Positions 1 to 7,121 of a stretch of DNA of 25,610 nt are shown here, in pieces (position 1 is the first letter of the stretch; each line of letters opens with the position of its first letter). The notes beneath the pieces were generated by a model. It had not been told where the DNA came from. It made no database searches and worked only from the letters and a program-made list of their open reading frames with translations. Origin of the DNA: Syntrophaceae bacterium UBA6109. Its GTDB lineage: Bacteria; Desulfobacterota; Syntrophia; Syntrophales; UBA6109. A program made the translations under genes and the position numbers. The stretch lies in the NCBI GenBank assembly GCA_002428445.1, contig DIWJ01000096.1:17013-42622 (forward strand), in the 5' to 3' direction.

Positions 1-586
1 CGTATCTGTCCCAGCCGTCTTGGTCCGCCAGAACCATTTCCACGACATCGTAGCCGAGGTTGCCGAAAGACGCGAGAAGTTCCGGAAGCAGGAGAAAGTC
101 GGAGATTGAGTTGGCAAAACACCCCTTGGCAACATCTTCCGTCGGCGGCAACTGCCGCCAGTAGGGCTCGCCGATGAGGATGATCCCTCCCGCGCGCAGG
201 CTCCGCGCCAGAAGCTCGATAGTGCCGGCGATTCCCCCGCCGATCCAAGTGGCGCCGACACAGGCTGCCACACCGACCTTCTCGTCAGAGACATAGCCCG
301 CGGCATCGCCATGGATGAACTGGACTTGATCGGCGACGCCGAGTTCTTCAGCGCGGAGTTTCGCTTGCTCGGTGAACAACTGGCTCATGTCAATGCCGGT
401 GCCGATGACTCCGTAATCGCGGGCCCAGGTGCAGAGCATCTCCCCCGAACCGCTGCCGAGGTCGAGCACTCGGGTTCCCGTTTCCAGACGCAGCGCCGCG
501 CCGAGAGTGGCGAGCTTTTCGGGTGTGATCGGGTTGTGGATGCGGTGAGCACTCTCAGTGATGTTGAATATCCGTGGGATGTCCAT
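1..586 (-). CDS. Class I SAM-dependent methyltransferase (C-terminus beyond window edge)
   Basis: This is an open frame of 195 codons that runs off the left end of the window, so its C-terminus is missing. The start ATG at 586 follows a GGAG Shine-Dalgarno. The protein begins MDIPRIFNITES. Around residues 38-47 it has the glycine-rich SAM-binding motif I (VLDLGSGSGEML), followed by an acidic GIDMS segment that would contact the ribose of SAM. A later hydrophobic segment, GGIILIGEPYW, fits the strand 5 region of a Rossmann-fold methyltransferase. The substrate cannot be told. The aldolase gene ends 57 nt upstream on the same strand, so read-through is possible. Family-level assignment is firm; function is open. 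Confidence 0.85.
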   Translation of the reverse strand, partial: MDIPRIFNITESAHRIHNPITPEKLATLGAALRLETGTRVLDLGSGSGEMLCTWARDYGVIGTGIDMSQLFTEQAKLRAEELGVADQVQFIHGDAAGYVSDEKVGVAACVGATWIGGGIAGTIELLARSLRAGGIILIGEPYWRQLPPTEDVAKGCFANSISDFLLLPELLASFGNLGYDVVEMVLADQDGWDRY

Positions 587-643
587 TGTGGAAAATCTCC
601 TTTTGTCTTCGAACGCATGATCCGAAGTAAACATAGATCCCGA

Positions 644-2041
644 CTATGGCTTCAAGCATTTTGGGCATTCTACCGGTACATCTACGGGCTGGACATGGCG
701 GCAGATGAGGTCGGCCGTGCCGGCGACGTTGAGTTTCCCGAAGAGGAAGGCGAACTGTTTTTCCAGTTCGGCGCCGAGGGAAGCCAGTGTCCGTGCGGGC
801 AGGTCCCAGAAATCCTTCTTGAAGACGCCGAAGCCCTTCTTGCGCGTTTTGTAGAGAAACTGCTCCTCCGTGTCTTTTTCCTTGCGCTCCGAGGCCATCT
901 CCGCCTTCAGATGGGCATAGATCTTCTCCCGCAGTGCGGCCGGGAAATGCCGGCTGTCGTAGATGATGTTCTGGAAGCCGGTCGCGAGGTGGATCTCCGC
1001 CGTCTTCACGGCGGGAAAGCGGTCAAAGGCCTCGTTGGGAAGCGTCGACGCCCCGTGTTGAACGGCGCCGGCCAGACCGTATTCCTTCCGCGCCGTTTCG
1101 GAGAGAAGCTCCAGCGTCTCGAAATCGATTTTCACCGTGGCGATCGTCCCGTCGGGCAGCGGCACGCCGCCGTGGGTGGTCCCCGTCTGGACGCTGATCT
1201 TGCTGATGCCCTTGACGTCTTCCCCCGCCTTTTTGTCCAGCTCCCTGCGATAGCCGTCCATGTAGGCGCGAAGCTCCTCGACAGTGCTGTTCTTCCCGCC
1301 GACTTCGCCGATCTCACCGCCCACGGACACGGTGATCCCTTCCGGCTCCAGGTCGCGGATCATGGTCGTCAACTCCGCAGCGAGGGTGAAGTTCAATTTC
1401 TGCTGTTTGCCGGTGGAAGGCTGTGAAAGATCGACCAGCGTCGAGGTGTCGATGTCGATATTGTAAAAACCCGCCTCGAGCGCTTCCCAGATCAGGTTTT
1501 TGACAAAGCGGACCTCCTTTTCCGGATCCTTCGCGTATTTCCCCGCGTTGACCTGGAAGTGGTCTCCCTGGAGAAAGATGGGACCCCGCCATCCGGTCTT
1601 GATGGCCGCGGCCGTGACGGCGGCGGCATATTCGGCGGGGCGCTGGCGGGTATAATCGATTTCCGAACGGGCGATTTCAAAGACGAGGGCTCCGGCGCCG
1701 GCCTTCAGTGCGGCGCGGAAGGCGGCCTGGGCCGTGTCGTAGGCGATGCCGCGGATGTTGATGGCCGGGACGGTGAAACCCGACACCTCCCCGCGGCCCA
1801 TCGCCTCGTAAAGGGACTCGATTGACGAGGAGACGATGCCCATCCCGGCACCGGCCCGGCGGATCAGCCAGCGGGCCGCATCAAGGGCTTCGCCGTCGGG
1901 GCTGAAAACGGCCGTCCGGATGAGGTCGTCGATCAGGGTCGACTGCAGGAGGGCCGCATCGAGGATCTTGACGTCGCCGCCGGAGATTTCCAGAATGCCG
2001 GCGATTCCCTTTTTCAGGGCAGGGGATGAGTTGCAGGTCAT
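644..2041 (-). CDS. fba: Class II fructose-bisphosphate (ketose-bisphosphate) aldolase, long form
   Basis: This 465-residue protein is a zinc-dependent class II aldolase. It would interconvert fructose 1,6-bisphosphate with dihydroxyacetone phosphate and glyceraldehyde 3-phosphate in the cytoplasm. Family residues are visible: Asp160-His161 (GDHFQ), Glu243 (GGEIGE), His290 (TTHGG) and His329 (QHGAS). It is longer than the usual 300-360 residues, with about 85 extra residues before the barrel (SGFTVPAINIRG) and a long C-terminal tail with cysteines and histidine at the end. The ATG at 2041 has AGAAGGA about 6 nt upstream; the frame is open to 2107 but has no better start. It lies 105 nt behind FBPase on the same strand, which points to a gluconeogenic unit. 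The exact substrate (FBP or another ketose bisphosphate) is not proven. Confidence 0.88.
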   Translation of the reverse strand: MTCNSSPALKKGIAGILEISGGDVKILDAALLQSTLIDDLIRTAVFSPDGEALDAARWLIRRAGAGMGIVSSSIESLYEAMGRGEVSGFTVPAINIRGIAYDTAQAAFRAALKAGAGALVFEIARSEIDYTRQRPAEYAAAVTAAAIKTGWRGPIFLQGDHFQVNAGKYAKDPEKEVRFVKNLIWEALEAGFYNIDIDTSTLVDLSQPSTGKQQKLNFTLAAELTTMIRDLEPEGITVSVGGEIGEVGGKNSTVEELRAYMDGYRRELDKKAGEDVKGISKISVQTGTTHGGVPLPDGTIATVKIDFETLELLSETARKEYGLAGAVQHGASTLPNEAFDRFPAVKTAEIHLATGFQNIIYDSRHFPAALREKIYAHLKAEMASERKEKDTEEQFLYKTRKKGFGVFKKDFWDLPARTLASLGAELEKQFAFLFGKLNVAGTADLICRHVQPVDVPVECPKCLKP

Positions 2042-2146
2042 GGTTCCATCCTTCTTATATAGAGGTCCGTCGATCCCTCCGTCCGCGTCGCCGCCACTCG
2101 TTTGCACCGGGAAGATGAAAAGAAGAAGCGGCGGCGAAAGACGAAA

Positions 2147-3088
2147 TCAACCCCGGGCGAGAAATGCTTCCGCCTGGTCCACTTCGAATTGGCTTCCGAT
2201 ATAAATCGGACAGCGCTGGTCAAGTTCTTCAACCTGGATATCAAGGATCTTGCGGGAGCCGTCGGAGGCCGTGCCGCCCGCGTGCTCCACGATGAAGGCC
2301 ATGGGCTGGAGTTCGTAGAGAAGGCGGAGCTTTCCGTGGGGCTCTTTCTTCAGGGACGGGTAGGTGAAGACGCCGCCCCGCTTGATGATGACCTGATTGA
2401 TGTCGGGGACAAAACCGCCGCTGTAGCGGAGTTTGTAGCCGCTGCTCTCGAGAAATTCGACGAATTTCCGATGCCCGGGCGTCCATTCTCTCCGAAGTCC
2501 GCCCAGGCTGAAGATGGATCCTTTCTCCTTCATGACGATGTTCTCTTCCGACAGGACGTATTCTCCTTCCCGGTTCAGGACGAACTCGTGCGTTCCCTTC
2601 CCGGCCGAGTAGACCATGGTGATCAGGGGTCCGTAGGTGATGTAGAGGGCCGCCACCATCGTCTTCCGCCCCGCGGAGAAAACGGATTCCCTGTGGATGC
2701 CGATGATGGTACCGATGGACAGGTTGGTATCCACGAGAGAGGAGCCGTCGAGGGGGTCTGCGGTGATGAAGTACTGTTCATGCCCCTTGCCGATGGTTAC
2801 GACTTTTTCCTGCTCCTCGGACATGTACTCCCGGACAAAGCCGGAGAATTGGAGCTGATTTTTCAGGATCTCATCGGCGGTACGGTCGAGGGCCAGTTGC
2901 TCTTCCCCGAAGATGTTCTTGAGGCCCGCAAGCTTCCGGTTGGATTCATGGATCTTCGCCGAGATGTATTTCCCCGTCACGGCGATCTGCCAGATGAGCC
3001 TCCGCAGTTCCGTTTCCACACCGGCAAGCCACATGTGCCGCCGCAGATCGACCAGGCATCTCGTGTAGTCGGAAATTCCCTCTCCCAT
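2147..3088 (-). CDS. fbp: Class I fructose-1,6-bisphosphatase
   Basis: The 313-residue product hydrolyses fructose 1,6-bisphosphate to fructose 6-phosphate, the committed gluconeogenic step. The class I signature ADPLDGSS sits at residues 110-117, with metal-binding Asp111 and Asp114, and the acidic pair Glu91-Glu92 lies just upstream. The length is slightly below the usual ~330 residues. The start at 3088 (MGEGISDYTR) is chosen because AAAGGA lies 6-7 nt upstream; the frame stays open to 3256, but that extension covers a promoter and looks non-coding. It is followed on the same strand by the class II aldolase. A sigma70-like promoter lies directly upstream. Confidence 0.93.
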   Translation of the reverse strand: MGEGISDYTRCLVDLRRHMWLAGVETELRRLIWQIAVTGKYISAKIHESNRKLAGLKNIFGEEQLALDRTADEILKNQLQFSGFVREYMSEEQEKVVTIGKGHEQYFITADPLDGSSLVDTNLSIGTIIGIHRESVFSAGRKTMVAALYITYGPLITMVYSAGKGTHEFVLNREGEYVLSEENIVMKEKGSIFSLGGLRREWTPGHRKFVEFLESSGYKLRYSGGFVPDINQVIIKRGGVFTYPSLKKEPHGKLRLLYELQPMAFIVEHAGGTASDGSRKILDIQVEELDQRCPIYIGSQFEVDQAEAFLARG

Positions 3089-3117
3089 CGCGCATCCTTT
3101 CAATATGTTTGCCGAAT

Positions 3118-3146
3118 TGTCTAACAGGGAACAGCGCTTTTGACAA
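3118..3146 (-). promoter_or_regulatory. Sigma70-type promoter of fbp
   Basis: On the minus strand, TTGTCA (3146-3141) and TAGACA (3123-3118) are separated by 17 nt, about 30 nt upstream of the fbp start codon. The call is by motif and spacing only. Confidence 0.5.
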
Positions 3147-3203
3147 GGGCTTTTTCCGTCGGAAACGCTGCAAATGTCCCGTCCCGGGTCGGCCCTCCCA
3201 AGA

Positions 3204-4565
3204 TCATTCCTCTGCCGGAGGCGGCAGGCCGGCAAGGTATGCCGCCGCCGATTCACCAGCCAGGTATCCGGTTGAAAACGCGGCCTGGAGATTGTAGCCG
3301 CCCGTGTCCGCGTCGATATCCAGCACCTCTCCGCAGAAATATAGACCCTCGATCTTCCGGGAGGCCAGCGTCCGCGGATCGATTTCCTTCAGGGAGATGC
3401 CTCCCGCCGTGACGATGGCCGACGAAAGGGGGAGCGGTCCGCGGATGTTGAAGCGAAGCGACTTGAGTTGCCTGGCAATGGTGTCCCGCTGGGCGGCGCC
3501 GATCTCCGCGGCGCGCTTTTCGAGCGGCACGCCCGTCAATCCGGCGAAGGGCTCGATCATCTTCTGCGGGAGAAGGCCCGCCAGCACGGTCCGGTAATCG
3601 TCCCGGCCGGAACGGTCGAAGTCCCGCTGGAGGCGGGCGGTGAGCACCTTCATGCTCAAGGCCGGTTTCAGATCGATCGAGACGGACACGGGGCCCCGTT
3701 CGCGGGCATCGACGGCGGAAAGGCTTGCAAGAAGCGTGATCGGTCCGGCGATGCCGAAATGGGTCATCGTCATCTCGCCGAAACGGCTCTCGATGACGGG
3801 CGGCCGCGGCCGTCGTCCCCCGGTTCCCCTTCCCCAGTCCCGGGTCGGCGTCAGCGCCGGATCGATTTCTTCCGCCCGGCAGGAAAAAACCGTCAACCGC
3901 ACATTGCGGAGGTCGACATCCTGCATGGCCCTCGCGAGTTCGATCTCTTCGACAACAAGCGGGATCAGCGCCGGCCGCAGCTTCACCAGCGTGTGGCCCA
4001 GCGCCGCGGCCATCCGGTAGCCGTCGCCGGAAGAGCCGGTTTCCGGGTAACTCGCTCCGCCCGTCGCCACGATGACCGCCCGGCAGGGAAGGACGCCCCG
4101 TCCCGTCTTCACACCGCAGATCCGTCCGTTGCGGACCAGGATTTCCGTTCCGCCGCAGCCTTTGGACAACTGCACTCCCCGGGCGTGCAGGGATGACGTC
4201 AGGGCATCGACGACGTCGGCGGCGCGGCCGGAAGCGGGAAAGATCCGCCCGCCGCGTTCTCCCTGGGTGTCGAGTCCCAGGCCATGGAGGAATTCCAGGA
4301 GTTCATCCCGAAAGAAACGGTGAAAGGCCGGGTAGAGAAAGCGCCCGTTGGCGCCATACATCGCGATAAAGCCGGGCAGGTCCTTCGCATTGGTCAGATT
4401 GCAGCGGCTCTTGCCGCTGATGAGGATCTTTTTCCCCGGAGATTCGGTTTTTTCGAGAAGGAGGACCGCTGCACCCAGTTCCGCCGCCCGGCCGGCGGCG
4501 AGCATCCCCGCGGCGCCTGCCCCCAGAACGATCAGCGGGGTTTGGTCTTTCGGGAGCCTCGACAT
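3204..4565 (-). CDS. BaiN/HI0933-family FAD-dependent oxidoreductase
   Basis: This 453-residue flavoprotein belongs to the HI0933/YhiN/BaiN family. The N-terminal dinucleotide motif GAGAAG (residues 15-20) is followed by an acidic strand end (LLLEKT), the family hallmark GKKILISGKSRCNLTN, a GRIFPASGRA segment and a second FAD motif (VIVATGGASYPETGSSGDG). The C-terminal FCGEVLDIDADTGGYNLQ closes the FAD site. Length is typical. Some members reduce bile-acid intermediates, but most have no known substrate, so none is assigned. The ATG at 4565 has GAGAAGG about 10 nt upstream. It is 100 nt behind the DUF116 gene and probably co-transcribed with it; fbp downstream has its own promoter. Confidence 0.9.
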   Translation of the reverse strand: MSRLPKDQTPLIVLGAGAAGMLAAGRAAELGAAVLLLEKTESPGKKILISGKSRCNLTNAKDLPGFIAMYGANGRFLYPAFHRFFRDELLEFLHGLGLDTQGERGGRIFPASGRAADVVDALTSSLHARGVQLSKGCGGTEILVRNGRICGVKTGRGVLPCRAVIVATGGASYPETGSSGDGYRMAAALGHTLVKLRPALIPLVVEEIELARAMQDVDLRNVRLTVFSCRAEEIDPALTPTRDWGRGTGGRRPRPPVIESRFGEMTMTHFGIAGPITLLASLSAVDARERGPVSVSIDLKPALSMKVLTARLQRDFDRSGRDDYRTVLAGLLPQKMIEPFAGLTGVPLEKRAAEIGAAQRDTIARQLKSLRFNIRGPLPLSSAIVTAGGISLKEIDPRTLASRKIEGLYFCGEVLDIDADTGGYNLQAAFSTGYLAGESAAAYLAGLPPPAEE

Positions 4566-4665
4566 GAGGGGCCGCCTTCTCCGGTTTCCCGGCCGGATCG
4601 CTCACTGCCCGATCCAGCGAACTTTTCCGGTGCAGGTTCGCGGGTGGGCGCATGATCCATTTTTT

Positions 4666-5208
4666 TCAGGGAAGATCCTCGATCAGCTTCTTCAGGTGAT
4701 CCCAATCGAGTTCGTTGTTCAGGCAATCGTACCGATTCGTGATGCAGACCTGAGGAATGACCGTCCGCCGGTTGAATTGCACGCCCATGAGGCTCAGCCG
4801 TACTCCCTGAAGTCCCTTCTCGATTTCGAAATCGCAGGCCGCGCCGACTGCCGCCTTGAGGTTCTTGCGCTGACTCAGGCGCTTCGTAAACCCGGTGCTC
4901 GGGCTGATGTAGAACTGCAGGCCCTTTTTTTCGCACAGTTGTTTGATTTCTCCGCAACCGCAACGCCTGCACTTGATGCAGAGGATGCCGTCCACCTTGG
5001 AGAATTTGGCGGGGCATTCGTCGGCGATGAGACAGTGGGGGAGGATGACGGCGCTCTCCGAGCGGGGAACCCGGATGAATTCCGGCCAGTAGAAGGCGTT
5101 TGCGGCCTCGACAATATCGATGTGAAATCCGATCTTCCGGAGGAGAGGCTTGATCGGGAGGGACTGAAGAAGGATATAGAAATGCAGTTTACCGGGACTT
5201 CTCTTCAT
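4666..5208 (-). CDS. DUF116 family cysteine-rich protein
   Basis: The 180-residue product matches the DUF116 type. It has Cys59 and Cys65, then a dense cluster Cys77-x2-Cys80-x2-Cys83-x-Cys85 (CIKCRRCGC), Cys92, and further cysteines at 125, 155 and 162. The pattern suggests metal or Fe-S binding. No signal peptide or membrane segment is visible. The family has no settled function, and none is given here. The ATG at 5208 is the first in frame, but the nearest GGAG is only about 2 nt upstream, so the start is less certain. A sigma70-like promoter lies about 65 nt upstream, and the BaiN-type flavoprotein follows. Confidence 0.78.
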   Translation of the reverse strand: MKRSPGKLHFYILLQSLPIKPLLRKIGFHIDIVEAANAFYWPEFIRVPRSESAVILPHCLIADECPAKFSKVDGILCIKCRRCGCGEIKQLCEKKGLQFYISPSTGFTKRLSQRKNLKAAVGAACDFEIEKGLQGVRLSLMGVQFNRRTVIPQVCITNRYDCLNNELDWDHLKKLIEDLP

Positions 5209-5274
5209 ACTCCATACAGAGCGAACCGTTGTTGCCGGTCACCGTAGCTCCCCGCCACGCCTCGCCGGCGTCTG

Positions 5275-5303
5275 AACATAACAGAAGGAACCGGAGAAAT
5301 CAA
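5275..5303 (-). promoter_or_regulatory. Sigma70-type promoter of the DUF116-BaiN unit
   Basis: TTGATT (5303-5298) and TATGTT (5280-5275) lie on the minus strand with a 17-nt spacer, about 65 nt upstream of the DUF116 start codon, in the divergent region before the lipid kinase. Confidence 0.5.
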
Positions 5304-5337
5304 CGCTGCATGCGGATCGCTGCGAAGAACGAGAGCC

Positions 5338-5366
5338 TTGACGCTTGTCAAATGCAAAAAAACATT
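5338..5366 (+). promoter_or_regulatory. Possible promoter and operator dyads of the lipid kinase gene
   Basis: TTGACG (5338-5343) with AACATT (5361-5366) at 17 nt gives a plausible but weak -10. Two dyads sit on it: TTGAC-N4-GTCAA (5338-5351) overlaps the -35, and ATGCAA-N7-TTGCAT (about 5352-5370) overlaps the -10. Either could be a regulator site. The call is tentative. Confidence 0.35.
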
Positions 5367-5421
5367 GCATCATGACGCCGCCTCTCGTCGGGAGAGGGGA
5401 GGAAATCGTCGGAGGAGGATC

Positions 5422-6348
5422 TTGGCCGGGAAAACCGCCTTCATCGTGAATCCCCACGCGGGGAACGGCGCGACCTGCATGGAATGGCCGCGCATCCAGG
5501 CTTTCGCCAGGGATCGCCTCGGTCCCTTCGAGGAACATCTGACGACGGGACCGGGCGACGCCACGCGCGCCGCGGCGGAACAGCTCCGGCGGGGTGTTGA
5601 ACGGATCATCTGTGTCGGGGGAGACGGGACGCTCAATGAGGTTGTCAACGGCCTTGTCGGCGAGGACGGCGTGATTCCTGCCGGCGTCGTCGTCGGTTTC
5701 ATCCCCAACGGGACGGGGTGCGACTTCGTGCGGACCAATCCCATTCCGCGGAAGATCGGCGACTGTCTTTCGCTCATCAAGGAGGGAAGGACGCGTTGCC
5801 TGGACCTCGGACGCCTGACCTTCCGCAATCACTGCGGGGAGACCGCCGTCTGTTATTTTCACAACATCGCCAGTTTCGGGATCGGCGGGGAAGTCGTGGC
5901 GCGCGTCAACCGGACCAGCAAGGCCTTCGGACCGTTCGCTTCCTTCATGTGGGGGACGCTCCTGTCTCTCGTCCTCTACGGCACCAAAAGGGTCCGGCTC
6001 CGCATCGACGACGGTCCCGAAACCGAATGCTCGGCTTGGAATATCGCCGTTGCGAACGGCCGCTATCATGGTGGGGGGATGTGCGTTGCACCCGACGCCA
6101 TGACCGATGACGGACTCCTGCACGTGACCGTCATCGGAGACCTCCGATTGCCGGAAGTCTTCTGGCACCTGCCCAAGCTCTACTGCAAGCGGATCGGCGC
6201 TATCAAGAAAGTGCGGATGGCGACGTGCCGGAAAATCGAAGCCTCCTCCGGCGAGCGGGTCCTGCTGGACGTGGACGGCGAACAGCCGGGGACTTTGCCG
6301 GCACGCTTCGAAGTCGTTCCCGCCGCCATGAATATCATTGCCGGGTGA
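5422..6348 (+). CDS. YegS/DAGK-family lipid kinase
   Basis: This 308-residue protein is of the diacylglycerol/sphingosine kinase family (DAGK catalytic domain, YegS/BmrU-like), which phosphorylates a lipid alcohol with ATP at the membrane. It begins with the typical FIVNPHAGNG strand-loop. The nucleotide-binding GGDGT motif lies at residues 66-70 (VGGDGTLNEVVNG), followed by GFIPNGTGCDF. The C-terminal half has the family's second domain (NGRYHGGGMCVAPDA, DDGLLHVTVIGD). The TTG at 5422 is preferred over the upstream TTG at 5338 because GGAGGAGG lies 3-5 nt before it and the intervening sequence is Arg-rich and promoter-like. It is divergent from the DUF116 unit. The lipid substrate is unknown. 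Confidence 0.88.
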   Translation: MAGKTAFIVNPHAGNGATCMEWPRIQAFARDRLGPFEEHLTTGPGDATRAAAEQLRRGVERIICVGGDGTLNEVVNGLVGEDGVIPAGVVVGFIPNGTGCDFVRTNPIPRKIGDCLSLIKEGRTRCLDLGRLTFRNHCGETAVCYFHNIASFGIGGEVVARVNRTSKAFGPFASFMWGTLLSLVLYGTKRVRLRIDDGPETECSAWNIAVANGRYHGGGMCVAPDAMTDDGLLHVTVIGDLRLPEVFWHLPKLYCKRIGAIKKVRMATCRKIEASSGERVLLDVDGEQPGTLPARFEVVPAAMNIIAG

Positions 6349-6365
6349 TGCGTCGCCGTATGGAT

Positions 6366-6400
6366 GATGAAAAATTCCTCAGCTCTTGAGGAAGAATTCT
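6366..6400 (+). promoter_or_regulatory. 35-nt dyad, copy A: candidate enhancer (UAS) of an NtrC-family activator
   Basis: The element starts GATGAAAAATTCC and contains the perfect dyad TTCCTCA-N5-TGAGGAA (6375-6393), ending GAATTCT. A second copy on the minus strand at 9144-9110 matches at 29 of 35 positions. One stem position changes symmetrically, so the half-sites are TCA/TGA here and CCA/TGG there. It starts 148 bp upstream of the -12 C of the sigma54 promoter at 6500; copy B lies at 149 bp. No T-run follows, so it is a poor terminator for the upstream kinase gene, though it begins 18 nt after its stop. Confidence 0.62.
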
Positions 6401-6499
6401 CCATCGCCGGCACGCGTAAATCCCGGAGGACGTTTCACTTTCTATCCATTGTGGAGCCTTTCCGCGGCATTGCGTATCCCGTGCCCTTGCTGGACCGGC

Positions 6500-6515
6500 T
6501 GGTATGTAAATTGCT
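6500..6515 (+). promoter_or_regulatory. Sigma54 (-24/-12) promoter of the small secreted protein gene
   Basis: TGGTATG-N4-TTGCT fits the consensus TGGCACG-N4-TTGCW with two C-to-T changes. The essential GG (6501-6502) and GC (6513-6514) are at the correct 12-bp offset. Transcription would begin near 6526, about 32 nt before the GTG start, the same leader length as at the other sigma54 promoter in this locus. Confidence 0.65.
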
Positions 6516-6557
6516 GTAAATTCTAAGATTGGACTTAACCGTCTGGAGGACGGAAAA

Positions 6558-6983
6558 GTGAAACGCTCCGCCTGTCTGACAACCCTGTGCTTCTTTGTAT
6601 TGCTTCTTTCCCCTTCCTTCGGAGCGGACGGGAAGCCTCCCGCCGTGCCCGCACGGCCGGCAGCGGAGAAGATCGTTCCCGTCGCGGCCAAGGCGACGAC
6701 AATGAAAACCGTGGGAGTTCTTACCGAGATTACGGAACAAACCATCAAGATCGAACGTGCCTTCAAAGACAAGAAGGAGATCATGGAATTCGGTCTGGAA
6801 GGACCTCTCGAAGGCCTTGCCGTGGGGGACAAGGTGAGCGTGAATTACCTGGAGAAGGCCGGCAGGCATGTGGCGTTCAAAGTGGCGAAGGTGGCAGAGA
6901 AGAAACTGCCCCCGCGGAAGACACCGATTCCCGGTAAACCGGCCGGAAAGGTGCCGCCCAGGGGAAAAAGCGGAACCCCGTGA
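6558..6983 (+). CDS. Small secreted protein with beta-barrel-like core and cationic tail
   Basis: The 141-residue product starts at GTG 6558 with GGAGG about 8 nt upstream. Residues 1-22 form a signal peptide (positive MKRS, hydrophobic FFVLLLSPSF, then GA/D), so it is exported. After an Ala/Pro-rich linker comes a segment of about 65 residues, alternating hydrophobic and charged (VGVLTEITEQTIKIER, then LEGLAVGDKVSVNYLEKAG). It resembles the small OB/SH3-like folds of many periplasmic proteins that read xVGDKVxVxY; this is by pattern only. The tail is rich in Lys, Pro and Gly. No family name is assigned. A strong terminator follows, so it is monocistronic. Expression is probably sigma54-dependent and under the neighbouring two-component system. 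Confidence 0.8.
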   Translation: MKRSACLTTLCFFVLLLSPSFGADGKPPAVPARPAAEKIVPVAAKATTMKTVGVLTEITEQTIKIERAFKDKKEIMEFGLEGPLEGLAVGDKVSVNYLEKAGRHVAFKVAKVAEKKLPPRKTPIPGKPAGKVPPRGKSGTP

Positions 6984-7012
6984 TTTTTTTGTGTGACGAA
7001 GATCGATCCTGG

Positions 7013-7052
7013 AAACCCGGGGCGGTATCTTCTGCCCCGGGTTTTTGTTTTT
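7013..7052 (+). terminator. Rho-independent terminator
   Basis: An 11-bp stem (AAACCCGGGGC, 7013-7023, with GCCCCGGGTTT, 7034-7044) has a 10-nt loop and is followed by TTGTTTTT. It ends the transcript of the secreted protein gene and insulates the histidine kinase gene. Confidence 0.9.
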
Positions 7053-7085
7053 CCAAAATCCGTGCATTTTCCGGATCGGGCGCGG

Positions 7086-7091
7086 TATAAT
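7086..7091 (+). promoter_or_regulatory. Candidate -10 box of the histidine kinase gene
   Basis: A perfect TATAAT lies 31 nt before the kinase start codon and just after the terminator. No good -35 is visible at 16-18 nt, so the promoter may be weak or activator-dependent. Confidence 0.4.
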
Positions 7092-7121
7092 CCGCCGCCA
7101 CAAAAATGCCGAGGTTCCCCT

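Noticed and set aside
311..1426. Long plus-strand open frames opposite the aldolase, FBPase, flavoprotein and other genes
   Set aside because: They are antisense shadows in GC-rich DNA. Their translations lack domains, while the opposite strand encodes recognisable enzymes with Shine-Dalgarno sites.
6505..6522. Direct repeat TGTAAATT, twice at 10-bp spacing
   Set aside because: The first copy is part of the sigma54 promoter. The second falls in the melted region, so it is not independent evidence of an operator.
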